Below, in pieces: positions 30,690 through 50,800 of a DNA stretch of 64,000 nucleotides. The notes below the pieces were generated by a model that did not search any database, was not told where the DNA came from, and saw only the letters and a list, made by a program, of their open reading frames with translations. Source of the DNA: Dactylosporangium sp040605635 (GTDB lineage: Bacteria; Actinomycetota; Actinomycetes; Mycobacteriales; Micromonosporaceae); contig NZ_JBEXDG010000053.1 of assembly GCF_040605635.1 (NCBI RefSeq), forward strand, positions 1-64,000, given 5' to 3'. The translations under genes and the position numbers were made by a program. Every line of letters starts with the position of its first letter. Within the stretch, counting starts at the first letter, position 1.

Positions 30690-32932
30690 CCGGGCCCCGC
30701 CCCGCCGGAAGCGCCGCCGGGAGCGCCGCGGCCGCCGCGCGGTGGCGGTCCGTGCTCGCCACCGCCGGCGGGGGCACCTTCGACGCGCACACCGGGACGC
30801 TGCTGGCCGCCGCGGCCGCCGGAGACCCCGCGGTGCTGCTCGCCGCCGCGGCCGCGGGCGACCCGGCGGTGCTGGTGGCCGCCGTCCGCCGGTACGGGCT
30901 GCACCACCTCGACCTCGACGGGCTCAACGCCGCGTGCCGCCAGGTGCGGCGCGACCAGGTCACCGAGCGGCTGACCGAGCTGCCCGCCGCGCAGCTGCGC
31001 GGGCTGCGGATCCGGGCGCTGCTCGGGCCGGGCGTGCCGGACCGCCTCGCCGCCCGGCTCACCCAGGGCCTGCCCGGCTGCCCCGGGCTCGACGCCACCG
31101 ACCCCCTCGTCGCCGACGTGGTGCTCGCCGCGATGGACGGCGCCGACCGGGCCGCGCTGCGCCGGTTCGCCGCCGAGACCGCCCACGACAAGGGCCTGCC
31201 ACCCGTCCTCGTCGGCCGGCTGCTGAGCGCGACCGAGCCCGGCTGGCCCGCCTGGGCGCTCGGCGCGCTGCTGGCCGCGGCCGCCTCAGCCGCCACCGAA
31301 CGGTCCTGGGACGCGGCGACGACGCTGTACAACCGGGCCCTGCGCGAGCCGATGGACGACACGCTGCGGCTTTCGACCTGGCTGACGCTCGGCGACGTGC
31401 AGCTGACCTGCTCGCCGGAGGCCGCCGGCCGCACCTACCGCACGGTGCTGCGCACGGCACCGGACGGCGGGCCGTCACCGCTGCGGCTCGCCGCCGCGGA
31501 CCGGCTCCTGGTCCGCGGCGACGACGAGGCCGCCCGGCGCGAGCTCGCCGCCACCCACCACGACGTCGCCGCGTCGTCCGGTGAGGCGGCGGCACTGGCG
31601 GCGCTGTACTGGCTGGCGGTCGACCGGGCCGGCACCGCACCCGAGCTGACCTCCGACCGGGTGCCCGCACCCGACGGCGCCGCCACCGACCCCGCCGGGC
31701 GCGGCGTCCTCGCGTGGCGCGAAGCGGTCGCGGGCGACGACGTGGACCGCGCCCGCCGGCACGCCCTCGCCGCGCTGGACCCGCCGGCCGGTGCCGTGGT
31801 GCCACCCGCCGTCCAGGTCGCGGCGGCCCGCGCGCTGACGTTCACCGAGGACTTCGACGCGGCGGAGCGCCGGCTCAACGGGCTCGTCGAGGCGTCCCGC
31901 GGCGCCGGCGGGCACGCGGCCGGGCCGCTCGCCGCGCGGATCGAGCTGTGGCTGCGCACCGGCCGCCTCGCCGAGGCCGAACGCGACCTGCACGACCTGG
32001 GGCGATGCCTGCCGGAGCAGTCCTGGCACGCCAGTACCCTGCCGCGGCTGCGGGCGCTGCAGCTCATGCAGCTGCTGGCGACGGGCCGCGGGAAGCAGGC
32101 CCGCGCGGCGCTGGCCGCGCCCCTGCCGCCGGGCAGCGACCAGGGCATCGCCTGGGCGTACCTGCTCTACGCCCGGGCGGTCGCCGAGGCCACCGACGGT
32201 CAGGTCGACGCCGCCGTGCGGATGCTGCACGAGTGCGGCCGCCGGTGCCTGGCCGCGGGGCACCGCAACCCGGCGCTGCTGCCGTGGCGGTCCCAGGCGG
32301 CGCTGTGGGAGCACGTCCGCGGTCGCGACGCGGAGGCCGCATCGCTGCTGCGGGCCGAACGGCTGGCCGCCGAGCGGTGGGGCGCGAGCGGCACCGTCGC
32401 GCTCACCGAGCTGCGCGCGTCGCTGCTGCAGGGCGACGGGGTGACCCGGGCGGACCGCGCGGTCGTGGCGCTGTGGGCCGCGATGCGGGGCGGCTGGTCG
32501 GCGGAGACGCTGCTGAGCCTCGAAAGCGCGGCGGCGGGCCGTCCACGGTCGCCCGCGGCGGCCGCGGCCCTGCGCGCCGCGGCCCGGATCGGGCCCGGCA
32601 ACGGCTGGAGCGTCAGGGTCGGCGGCGCCGGCGCGGCCAAGGCCGGCAGGAGCGCCAAGGGTGTCGCGGTGCACCGCAACACCGGCCGGGTCGCCGACCG
32701 GCACCCGGAGACCGGCGGCGACGCCTCGACCCTGTCGGCCGCCCAGCTCCGGGTCGCCGAGCTGGCGGCGAACGGCCTGCCGAACACGGCCATCGCCGGG
32801 ATCCTCGCCATCACCAAGCGCACCGTTGAGCTGCACCTCAGCAACGCGTACCGAAAGTTGGGAATCACCAGCAGATCGGAGCTTTCCGATGTACTGGGTG
32901 GCGCGGCTGGGGAACACTCTGCGGTGTGCTGA
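30686..32932 (+). CDS. LuxR-family regulator lacking the ATPase domain, second of three
   Basis: A 748-aa protein starting at a GTG in a GTGA overlap. It has no Walker A or B motif. The N-terminus has a duplicated unit (LLAAAAAGDPAVLLAAAAAG, then DPAVLVAAV); the body is alpha-helical and TPR-like, resembling the middle part of LAL proteins. The C-terminal LuxR HTH is LSAAQLRVAELAANGLPNTA through TKRTVELHLSNAYRKLGIT (about 690-740). It may need one of the flanking ATPase regulators to act, or work without nucleotide control. It overlaps the third gene by 7 nt. Confidence 0.85.
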   Translation: MTGPRPAGSAAGSAAAAARWRSVLATAGGGTFDAHTGTLLAAAAAGDPAVLLAAAAAGDPAVLVAAVRRYGLHHLDLDGLNAACRQVRRDQVTERLTELPAAQLRGLRIRALLGPGVPDRLAARLTQGLPGCPGLDATDPLVADVVLAAMDGADRAALRRFAAETAHDKGLPPVLVGRLLSATEPGWPAWALGALLAAAASAATERSWDAATTLYNRALREPMDDTLRLSTWLTLGDVQLTCSPEAAGRTYRTVLRTAPDGGPSPLRLAAADRLLVRGDDEAARRELAATHHDVAASSGEAAALAALYWLAVDRAGTAPELTSDRVPAPDGAATDPAGRGVLAWREAVAGDDVDRARRHALAALDPPAGAVVPPAVQVAAARALTFTEDFDAAERRLNGLVEASRGAGGHAAGPLAARIELWLRTGRLAEAERDLHDLGRCLPEQSWHASTLPRLRALQLMQLLATGRGKQARAALAAPLPPGSDQGIAWAYLLYARAVAEATDGQVDAAVRMLHECGRRCLAAGHRNPALLPWRSQAALWEHVRGRDAEAASLLRAERLAAERWGASGTVALTELRASLLQGDGVTRADRAVVALWAAMRGGWSAETLLSLESAAAGRPRSPAAAAALRAAARIGPGNGWSVRVGGAGAAKAGRSAKGVAVHRNTGRVADRHPETGGDASTLSAAQLRVAELAANGLPNTAIAGILAITKRTVELHLSNAYRKLGITSRSELSDVLGGAAGEHSAVC

Positions 32933-35619
32933 TCGAGCGGGATCATGAGCGAGACCTCTGCTGCGCCGCACTGACCAGGCTCCGGGCCGGACAGGGCGGT
33001 GTCCTGGCCGTCACCGGCGACCTGGGCGCCGGCAAGTCCGCGCTGCTGATGCAGGCGGCGGAGCTCGCCCTCGCCGGCGGGGTGCCGGTGGTCGCGGCCG
33101 TCGCCAACCGGGTCGAGCAGGGCCTGCCGCGCAGCCTGGCGTCGCGGCTGTGGCGGGACATCCGCGCCTCGGCCGCGGCCAGGACCGGCACGCTCCTCGT
33201 CACCGTCGACGACCTGCAGTGGGCGGACGACGCGAGCCTCGCCTGGCTCACCCGCCTGCACCGGCTGACCGGACGGGCGGGCGGGGTGAGCGTCCTGGTC
33301 GTGCTCGCGGTCCTGGACGGCGACGCCGGCGCCGAGCGGCCAGGGGTCCGCGCCGCGCTGGCCCACGCCGACCGGACGTCGCATCCGGCCCGGCTGACCG
33401 CGGCCGGGGTCGAGCGGCTCCTGGCCGGCACCGGGGCGGACCGGGCCACGGCGGACCGCTGCCACCGGCTCAGCGGCGGCAACCCTTCGGTGGTGCGCGC
33501 GATGGCCGCGGACGTCGACGGATGGTCCGGGACCGGCGGCGGTCCGCCGGACATCACCGGCCGCGCGTATCAGCCGCTGCGCCGGCGGGTGACCGCCGCG
33601 GTCGCGGCGCTGCCCGAGGCGCTGTGCGCGTATCTGCTGCGCGGCGTGCTGCTCGGCGCCGACGCGGAGCCCGGTCTCGTGGGCCGGCTCGCCGGTCTCG
33701 ACGACGTCGACGCCCGCACCGCCGCCCGTGCGCTGCGGGCGATGGGGCTGCACGACGCCGCCGAGCCGCAGCCGGTGCTGGACGCGGTCGTGCGGCACGT
33801 CGTGGGCACCACGATCTGCCCGGAGTCGTTCGCGGTCGGCCATCTGGAGGCGGCGGAGGCGCTGTACCTGGCCGGCGCGCCCGCCGAGCGGGTCGCGGCG
33901 CACCTGGAGCAGGCGGTCACGCTGGACGCGTACGCGCCGGGGGTGCTGTCCGACGCCGCCGCGAGCGCCCTCGCCCGCCATGACGTGGCCACCGCCGTGC
34001 GGTATCTGCGGGTCGCGCTGCGCGGCCTGCCGCCGGGCGGTGCCGAGCGGGCCCGGGTGCTCGTCGACCTCGCCGTCGCCGAGCGGTGCGGCAACCCGTC
34101 GACGCTGGTGCGCCGGGTCCTGCAGGCGCTGCCGGAGCTGCCGGACGACGACGCGCGCGCCGCCGCCCTGGCCCGGATCCCGCCGATGGCGCTGCAGGCC
34201 GGCGCGGACGCCGCGGGCGAGGCGATCGCGCGGCACCTGTCGGTCGTGGCGGCCGCGGAGCCGGCCCGTGACGGGCGGCCGGCGGCGGCCGCGGCATTGA
34301 CGCAGCGGCTGGAGGCGCGACTGTGGATGGCCGGCTGGCAGGACCCCGCGGTGCTGGCCGCCGCCACGGCCCAGCTGCGCGGCTGGGCGGCGCCGCCGCG
34401 GACCCCGGCCGAACGGGAGCTCGCGGGGGTGCTGCTGTTCTGCGCGACCATGCTGGCGGACATGACCGCGGACGACCTCGCCCCGCTCGCGCAGCTGCTG
34501 TTCGAGTCTCTCCCTGCCGACCACGACACGCTCGCCTCGATCGCGCCGCTCCTGGTCGCCGGTGCCGTCGCCGTCGAGCGGGTGCCGGCGCTGCAGCTGT
34601 GGCTGATGGAGGCGCGCCGGGCCTCCGACGCCGAGCCGTGCCGCCGGGTCGCGGCGCAGGTGCACACCCAGCTGGCGTTTCAGCAGCTGCACATCGGGCG
34701 TCCCGGCCCGGCCGCGGCCAGCGCCCTCAACGCGCTCACCGTGCTGCCGGACGGTTTCGGCGACGACGGGATCAGCGTCGCGATGCTCTTCGCGGTCGCC
34801 GCCGCGGTGCCGAACGAGCGGCTGCGGCAGCGGGCGGCGGCGCTGTGCCGCGCGGAGCGGGCCAACGCCGAGACGGGCATGCTGCCGATGGTGAGCAACC
34901 TGTTGTACGGCGCGATGCAGTACACCGCCGAGCCGCAGGCGGCGCTGGCCGCGCTGATCGAGTGTGAGCAGCAGCTGGCCACGCACGGCTGGCACAACCG
35001 GGCGCTCTTTCCCATCGGCGCGATGATCGCACCGCTGCTGCACCGGCTCGGGCGGCCCGAGGAGGCCCTCGAACGCATCGCCGAGGAGCACCGTCTGGCG
35101 GCAGCGTGGGGGTCACCCGCGGCGACCGGCCGGACGCTGCGGATCTGGGGTGAGCTCAGCCGCGGCCGGCAGGCGTTACGCCTGCTCGACGATGCTGTCG
35201 AGGTCCTCGAACGTTCCGTCAACGAGCTGGAGCTGTCGCGGGCGCTGCTGGCGCGGGGCACCCGGTTGCTCGCGACGGGGCGGCGGGGCGCCGGCGAGGA
35301 CCTGCGGCGCGGGGGGCAGCTGGCGGCCGCGGCCGGCTTCTCCTGGCTGATGGAGCCGGCCAACGTGGCGCTCGAGGCGCACCACGAGCAGCTGGTGCCC
35401 GGGTTCAGCTCCTTCACCCCGTCGGAGCGGACCGTCACGGAGCTGGTCACGGCCGGTCTCACGAACCAGGCCATCGCCACCCGGCTGGGTATCTCCCAGC
35501 GGGCCGTGGAGAAACACCTGACCAACTGCTACCGCAAACTGGGGGTCACCAACCGATCCGCACTAAAGGCGGTGCTCAACCAGGTAGCGGCCAAAATGTC
35601 CGATGTACACTTCGAATAG
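32926..35619 (+). CDS. LuxR-family ATPase regulator (LAL type), third of three
   Basis: An 897-aa protein from a GTG inside the end of the preceding gene. It begins directly with the LAL-type LIERDHERDL, then Walker A GDLGAGKS (31-38) and Walker B VTVDDLQW (92-99). The gap between these is about 58 residues, shorter than in the first regulator. A TPR-like body leads to the LuxR HTH FTPSERTVTELVTAGLTNQA through SQRAVEKHLTNCYRKLGVT near the C-terminus. Co-translation with the two upstream regulators suggests a regulatory set for the adjacent cluster. Confidence 0.9.
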   Translation: MLIERDHERDLCCAALTRLRAGQGGVLAVTGDLGAGKSALLMQAAELALAGGVPVVAAVANRVEQGLPRSLASRLWRDIRASAAARTGTLLVTVDDLQWADDASLAWLTRLHRLTGRAGGVSVLVVLAVLDGDAGAERPGVRAALAHADRTSHPARLTAAGVERLLAGTGADRATADRCHRLSGGNPSVVRAMAADVDGWSGTGGGPPDITGRAYQPLRRRVTAAVAALPEALCAYLLRGVLLGADAEPGLVGRLAGLDDVDARTAARALRAMGLHDAAEPQPVLDAVVRHVVGTTICPESFAVGHLEAAEALYLAGAPAERVAAHLEQAVTLDAYAPGVLSDAAASALARHDVATAVRYLRVALRGLPPGGAERARVLVDLAVAERCGNPSTLVRRVLQALPELPDDDARAAALARIPPMALQAGADAAGEAIARHLSVVAAAEPARDGRPAAAAALTQRLEARLWMAGWQDPAVLAAATAQLRGWAAPPRTPAERELAGVLLFCATMLADMTADDLAPLAQLLFESLPADHDTLASIAPLLVAGAVAVERVPALQLWLMEARRASDAEPCRRVAAQVHTQLAFQQLHIGRPGPAAASALNALTVLPDGFGDDGISVAMLFAVAAAVPNERLRQRAAALCRAERANAETGMLPMVSNLLYGAMQYTAEPQAALAALIECEQQLATHGWHNRALFPIGAMIAPLLHRLGRPEEALERIAEEHRLAAAWGSPAATGRTLRIWGELSRGRQALRLLDDAVEVLERSVNELELSRALLARGTRLLATGRRGAGEDLRRGGQLAAAAGFSWLMEPANVALEAHHEQLVPGFSSFTPSERTVTELVTAGLTNQAIATRLGISQRAVEKHLTNCYRKLGVTNRSALKAVLNQVAAKMSDVHFE

Positions 35620-36090
35620 GTTCGTTCGCTTCCGAACTCTGGAAGATCACCGCGGGTAATAATTAGGCCACTGAAAGCATTCGTGGATACGTCGCCGCGG
35701 CCCTGAACCCTCAAGACAATGCTCAAATTTTTCGCAAGATCGATGTCGGCCTCTACGTGCTACCGGACGGTCACATGTGGGGCCGAACCGGACTTCGGTC
35801 CGGATTCCGTTGCACAGGGTGCCCAGATACCGCCCCCGGACGCGGCGCGCCGGCCCTCCCCACCCATATTGAGCTGCATGAACACGTCACGGACGGCGCC
35901 ACTGCGGAAACCTTGGCCACCCGGCGTGTCCGAACGGGCACCCAACGCCGCCGACTACGGTCCGCCACACCGAACTAGGCGCACACCTACCACAGTCTTT
36001 GGTGCCCGATTTGCTCGCGTTGACGCTTGCGGAAAGCCGTGCAAGGCTCCCGATGCGATCACAAATTTGGAGCATTTGGGAGACGTGTCG
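35620..36090. other. 471-bp intergenic region before the PAS-LuxR gene
   Basis: No credible gene is present; open frames here lack codon bias. The first 130 bp are relatively AT-rich (GGGTAATAATTAGG near 35655). A CTTCC/GGAAG inverted repeat follows the upstream stop. CTAGGCGCACACCTAC at 35975-35990 has TAGG/CCTA arms spaced like the candidate operator at 22190 and might be an autoregulatory site, weakly. I could not assign a promoter with confidence. Confidence 0.4.
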
Positions 36091-36861
36091 ATGCTTCTGG
36101 TCAGTAACTTGAAGGCAGACGTTCGAGACGCAACTCAGACCGGCCCGCTCCAGCGACAAAACAGGAGTGAAACACTACCGGAACAATGCTGCACCTTTCC
36201 GCAGCCAAACCCGGCAGCCCTCGTCGGCGCGAGTGAATACGGCGAGCTGTTTCTGTCCATTGTCGAACGGACCGGGGCCGGCCTCGCCGTCCTCAATCCA
36301 CAACTGCGTATCCAACACACAAACTCCGCGCTGCTCGAGCACTGCGGCCAGCCGCGCTTCGACCTGTACGGATTCGACTTCTCCGAGCTGTTGCACCCGA
36401 GTGTGCGCCAGCACATGCGCCGTCAGTTCGAGCGGCTTCTCACCGGTCGCAGCGGCCGTTTCGTGGAGCATCTCGCCGCACTGTGGGCGACCCGCACCGC
36501 CTTCACCGGATCCCTCACCGGAATGGCCGTACAGGGCGATGCCGGGCAGCTGAAGACAATCGTCGTCCTGGTCGCACCCGACAAGGGCGAGGATGACCGC
36601 CGGGTACTCATCAGCCCGAACAAGATCTTGACCGAGATCAATGCGAAGATCCTCGAGGGAGTGGCCACCGGTGTCCCCACCGTGCAACTGGCCGCGAAGC
36701 TGTACCTGAGCCGGCAGGGCATCGAGTACCACGTCAGCAACATGCTGCGCCAGTTCAAGGTGCCGAACCGGGCGGCGCTGGTGTCGAAGGCCTACTCCAT
36801 GGGGCTCTTCGGCGTCGGGTCGTGGCCGCCGAAGGTGCTCAGCGAGTACGTGCGGCGCTGA
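36091..36861 (+). CDS. PAS-LuxR transcriptional regulator
   Basis: About 256 aa from an ATG with GGGAG 8 nt upstream; the open frame extends further up but without coding character. A PAS-like sensor spans about 55-165 (GLAVLNPQLRIQHTNSALLE, FDFSELLHPSVR). The C-terminal LuxR HTH is INAKILEGVATGVPTVQLAA through SRQGIEYHVSNMLRQFKVP. This PAS plus LuxR layout is that of PimM-type activators of polyketide clusters. It probably controls this cluster; two PimM-like sites lie at 22190 and 26582. Confidence 0.85.
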   Translation: MLLVSNLKADVRDATQTGPLQRQNRSETLPEQCCTFPQPNPAALVGASEYGELFLSIVERTGAGLAVLNPQLRIQHTNSALLEHCGQPRFDLYGFDFSELLHPSVRQHMRRQFERLLTGRSGRFVEHLAALWATRTAFTGSLTGMAVQGDAGQLKTIVVLVAPDKGEDDRRVLISPNKILTEINAKILEGVATGVPTVQLAAKLYLSRQGIEYHVSNMLRQFKVPNRAALVSKAYSMGLFGVGSWPPKVLSEYVRR

Positions 36862-36883
36862 AGGCCGCACGTGAGCACGCAAC

Positions 36884-36911
36884 GATGGCCGGGACACCAG
36901 TCCCGGCCATC
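36884..36911. terminator. Hairpin terminator after the PAS-LuxR gene
   Basis: Perfect 12-bp arms GATGGCCGGGAC / GTCCCGGCCATC around an ACCA loop, 23 bp after the regulator's stop. Confidence 0.8.
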
Positions 36912-36934
36912 TGCGTGTGCGGCGGCAACGCGGT

Positions 36935-36970
36935 GTGCGGGCCGCACCCCGGCCGGGGTGCGGCCCGCAC
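36935..36970. terminator. 36-bp perfect palindrome after the PKS gene
   Basis: Two 18-bp arms, starting GTGCGGGCCGCACCCCGG, form a perfect palindrome 5 bp beyond the PKS stop. Together with the hairpin at 36884 it separates two converging transcription units. Confidence 0.8.
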
Positions 36971-36974
36971 CGTG

Positions 36975-46760
<9,786 letters not shown>

Positions 46761-46853
46761 GGGCTGCACCGCCTTCGTCAGAGGTGCCCTGAGCCTCCGG
46801 CGGCGGACCGCGGACGGACCGGGCGTGAGCGGGGAAATCGAGTATCACGTGGG

Positions 46854-46883
46854 TCCGCCGCGGCCCGGGCGGGCCGCGGCGGA
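46854..46883. terminator. Hairpin between MbtH gene and PKS gene
   Basis: Perfect 13-bp arms TCCGCCGCGGCCC / GGGCCGCGGCGGA with a 4-nt loop, 15 bp after the MbtH stop on the same strand. It likely ends the NRPS-TE-MbtH transcript, implying a separate PKS promoter in 46761-46853. Confidence 0.75.
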
Positions 46884-46886
46884 TCT

Positions 46887-46902
46887 CTAGCAGAACGCTT
46901 AG
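46887..46902. promoter_or_regulatory. Shared 16-bp motif upstream of the PKS gene
   Basis: CTAGCAGAACGCTTAG overlaps the MbtH stop, about 127 bp before the PKS start. It resembles CTAGCACAATCCTCAA at 55929-55944 upstream of the NRPS operon, in the same orientation (11 of 16 identical). A regulatory role is a guess from recurrence. Confidence 0.3.
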
Positions 46903-47108
46903 ACGCTCTGGTGCTCCATCGCGCGGCGCAGGCTCAGCGGGCGCATGTCGGTCCAGACCTCGCTGACGTGGGCGAGGCACTCGTCCTTGGTGCCGGCGAA
47001 CCCAGCGTCCCGCCAGCCGGCGGGCACGTCGCGGCCGTCGGCCCAGATCGAGTACTGCTCCTCGTCGTTGACCACCACGCTGTAGCGGCGGCTGTCGTCG
47101 TCGGCCAT
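46899..47108 (-). CDS. MbtH-family protein
   Basis: A 69-aa protein with the family pattern YSVVVNDEEQYSIWADGRDV, PAGWRDAGFAGTKDECLAHV and EVWTDMRPLSLR, including the conserved tryptophans. MbtH proteins bind and activate NRPS adenylation domains; the partners are presumably the four A domains of the two NRPSs here. GAGGA lies 7 nt before the ATG. It is 35 bp downstream of the thioesterase in the NRPS operon. Confidence 0.95.
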   Translation of the reverse strand: MADDDSRRYSVVVNDEEQYSIWADGRDVPAGWRDAGFAGTKDECLAHVSEVWTDMRPLSLRRAMEHQSV

Positions 47109-47143
47109 GTCGGTGTCCTCTCGAAAGCGAAACTGGGTGGCAC

Positions 47144-47899
47144 TCAGCGCACGCCGAGCTCGTCGGCGAGCCGGCCGGTGACGAGCTCGGCGTGGCTCAG
47201 GACGGCGAAGTGGTCGCCGGGCAGGACCCGCCGGTCGAAGCGGCCGGAGGTCACCGCCGCCCAGCCGTCGACGTCCTCGGGGCTGGACACGGTGTCGCCG
47301 TCGCCGACGTAGGCGCTGATCGGGCAGGTGAGCGGCGGCCCCGGTTTGGGGAGGTACCCCTCGACCATCGCCATGTCGGCGCGCAGCACGGGCAGGTAGA
47401 CCTCGGCGATCTGCGGGTCGTCGAGCACCTGGGCGGGGATGCCGCCGTGCCGGGCCTGCATCGCCCGGCCGAACTCGAGGTCCGGCAGGTGGCTGAGGTG
47501 CGGCATGCGGGCGGCGCCGCCGGGCGGTTTCGCGCCGGCGACCACCAGCCGCGTCGGGGACAGCAGGTACCGCCCGCGCAGGTGCCGGGCCAGCTCGTAG
47601 GCGATGAGCGCGCCCATGCTGTTGCCCAGCAACGCGAACGGCACGTCCAGCGCGGGCAGCAGCGCCGCGGCGAGGTTCGGGACGAGGTCGGTGACGCCGG
47701 TCGGCAGCGGCTCGCCGAAGCGGGACTCGCGGCCGGGCAGCTGGACCGGGCACACCTCCAGCCCGTACGGCAGCTGCCGCTGCCACGTCCGGAACGCGGA
47801 GGCGGCGCCGCCGGCGTGCGGGAAGCAGAACACCCGCAGCACGGTGCCGGTGGCGCGCCGCCGGTTGGGCAGCCAGGGATTGGGCCTGAGGTCACTCAC
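47144..47899 (-). CDS. Type II thioesterase
   Basis: A 251-aa alpha/beta-hydrolase of the external TEII type: VFCFPHAGGAASAFRTWQ at the N-terminus, a nucleophile elbow GNSMGA (usually GHSMG), DPQIAEVYLPVLRADMAMVE and the catalytic histidine in LPGDHFAVL. TEIIs clear mis-primed carrier domains and do not normally release the product. The GTG start overlaps the NRPS stop by 8 nt, so the two are co-translated. Confidence 0.92.
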   Translation of the reverse strand: MSDLRPNPWLPNRRRATGTVLRVFCFPHAGGAASAFRTWQRQLPYGLEVCPVQLPGRESRFGEPLPTGVTDLVPNLAAALLPALDVPFALLGNSMGALIAYELARHLRGRYLLSPTRLVVAGAKPPGGAARMPHLSHLPDLEFGRAMQARHGGIPAQVLDDPQIAEVYLPVLRADMAMVEGYLPKPGPPLTCPISAYVGDGDTVSSPEDVDGWAAVTSGRFDRRVLPGDHFAVLSHAELVTGRLADELGVR

Positions 47900-50800
47900 C
47901 AGCGGTCACCGTCTTCGCAGAAGCATCGCGGGGGTCGCGGACATCGAGGGGGCGGCAGCACCGGGTCTCCGGGTCGGCGACGACCTCGGCGAGCAGCGCC
48001 GCGTACTGGTCGGCGAGCCGCCGCACGGTCGCGTCGTCGAACAGGTCCGCGCTGTATTCGAGCAGGCCGTCGACGCCGAGGCAGGCGCCGTCGGGGCCGA
48101 TGCGTTCGCGCAGCATCAGGTTGAGGTCGAACTTGGCGGTCGTCGACGTCGTCGGCTCGATCCGCATCCGCAGGCCGGGCAGCTCCAGCGCGTCGCGGTC
48201 GGTGTCGTCGGCGACGATCATCACCTGGAACAGCGGGTGCCGGGAGCTGGACCGGGCCGGGTTCAGCGCCCGCACCAGGTGGTCGAAGGGCACGTCCTGG
48301 TTGGCGTAGGCGTCGAGGTCGGCGTCGCGGACCCGGCCGAGCAGGTCGGCGAAGGCCGGGTCGCCGGACGTGTCGGTGCGCAGCACGACCGTGTTGACGA
48401 AGAAGCCGACGAGGTCGTCGAGCGCCGGGTCGGTCCGACCCGCGGCCGGAGTGCCCATGGGGATGTCCGTGCCGGCGCCGGCGCGGGTGAGCAGCGCCGC
48501 GAACGCCGCCTGGGCGACCATGAACGTGCTGGCCCGGTGGCCGCGGGCGAGGACGGCCATGCCGTCGTGGACCCCCGCCGGGACGGTGAAGCGGACTCCC
48601 CCGCCTGCGGACGTCGGCGCGGCGGGGCGGGGCCGGTCGAACGGCAGCGCCAGCTCCGCCGGCACCTTCGCCAGCGCCCGCCGCCAGTAGGCGGTCTGCC
48701 GGGACAGCAGGCTGCGGGCGTCGCGGGCGCTGCCCAGCAGCCGCTGCTGCCACAGGGTGTAGTCGGCGTACTGGGCGGTCAGCGGCTCCCACCGGACCCG
48801 GTCGCCGGCGACCCTGGCGGCGTAGGCGCGGGCGAGGTCGGTGGCGAGCGGCACCATCGACCAGCCGTCGCAGGCGATGTGGTGCAGGACCACGCTCAGC
48901 ACGTGCTCGTCGGGTCCGGCGGACAGCAGCCACGCCCGCACCGGCAGGTCGTCCTCCAGCCGGAACGCGGTGTCGACGGCGGCGGCGAGCGCCCCGGCGA
49001 GGCTCTGCCCGGAGCCCGGGCCGCAGTCGACGACGGTCAGGTCGGGGCGCGCCTCGGCGGCGGGCACGATCCGCTGCGCGGCGACCCCGTCGACCTCGAT
49101 GACCGTGGTCCGCAGGCTCTCGTGCCGGCCGACGACGTCGCGCAGCGCCCCGGCGATCGCCTCGACGTCCAGGGCGCCGGTGAGCCGGATCGTCAGCGGC
49201 ACGTTGTAGGTGGCGCTCGGGCCGGTCAGCCGGTACAGGAACCAGAGCCGCTGCTGGGCGAACGACAGCGGCACGACGTCGGGCCGCGGCCCGGGGACCA
49301 GCGGCGGGCGGACGCTGCCGGCGGCGCCGTCGACGTACGCCGCGAGCCCGGCGGGGGTCGGCGCCTCGAACACGGCCCGGACCGGGACCTCCACGCCGGA
49401 CTCGGCGCGCAGCCGGGCGACGAGCCGGGTGGCGAGCATCGAGTGGCCGCCGAGGGCGAAGAAGTCGTCCTCGACGCCGATGCCGGGCCGGGCCAGGACG
49501 TCCTCCCACAGCCGCAGCATCGCGGCCTCGGCTGTGGTGCGCGGCGCCACGTACGTGGTGACGACCGCCTGCAGCGGCACGGTGGCCAGGGTCCGCTCGT
49601 CGGTCTTGCCGCTGGCCAGCAGCGGCAGCGCGGGCATCGGCACCAGCCGGGTCGGGACCATCGCCGCGGGCAGCACCGCCCGCAGCCGCTTGAGCACCCC
49701 GGCGGTGGCCGGCGCCGGGGCATCGCCGTGCGCGACGAACCCGACGAGGGTCGGCTCACCGTCGACCGCGCGGACGAGCACCGCCGCGTCGAGGACCCCG
49801 GGCACGTCGAGCAGCGCGGCGGTGACCTCGCCGAGCTCGATGCGGACCCCGCGGAGCTTCACCTGCGTGTCGACGCGGCGCAGGAACAGCAGTTCGCCGT
49901 CGTCGCTCCAGCGGACCAGGTCCCCGGTGCGGTACAGCCGGCCGCCGGGCGGCCCGAACGGGTCGGGGATGAACGCGGCGGCGGTGAGGTCGGGCCGGTC
50001 GAGGTAGCCGTGGGCGAGCCCGCCGCCGGCGAGGTGCAGCTGGCCGGCCGCGCCGGGCGGGACCGGGCGCAGCCGCTCGTCCAGGACGTACGCGCGGGTG
50101 TTGGCGACCGGCCGGCCGATCGGGATCCGGGCCGGCACGGCGCCGCGGCGGGCCCGCCAGGACGTGGCCTCGACCGCCGCCTCGGTCGGCCCGTACAGGT
50201 TGACCAGCTCCAGGTCGAGGACGTCCAGGCAGCGGGCGGCGAGCTCGGCGGACAGCTTCTCCCCGCCGCAGAGGATGTGGCGCAGGGTCGTACACCTGCC
50301 GGCGTCGATGACGTCGAGGAACTGCCGCATCGTCGTCGGGACGAACCGCACCGACGTGACCGCGAACCGTTCGACGGTCCGGGCGATGTATTCGGGGTCG
50401 CGGTAGCCGTCGGGTTCGGCGAGGACGAGGGTGGCGCCGGCGGCGAGCGTGGCGAACAGTTCCAGCAGCGACGGGTCGAAGGTGATCGGCGTCTTGAACA
50501 GCACCCGGTCGGCGGCGGTGACGAGGCCCTCGTCGAGGTACCAGCGCAGGGTGTTCAGGATCGCCTGGTGCGGCACGAGGATGCCCTTGGGCCGTCCGGT
50601 GGAGCCGGACGTGAACAGCAGGTACGCCGCGTCGCCGGGCAGCGGCGCGGCGCCCGCGGGCAGGGTCCCCGCGTCGCTGTCCTCGTCGATCATCGCGATC
50701 CGCACGTCGGGCAGCAGGTGGCGATGCGCGGCATCGGTCACCACGACCGCGGGCCGGGCGTCCTGCAGCAGTTGCGCGATGCGGGCCTTGGGGGCGTCGA

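Noticed and set aside
47892..49200. The last NRPS1 domain as an epimerisation domain
   Set aside because: It has HHIACDGW, a QYADYTLWQQ segment and a GTPAAGR/VGFFVNT pattern typical of condensation domains.
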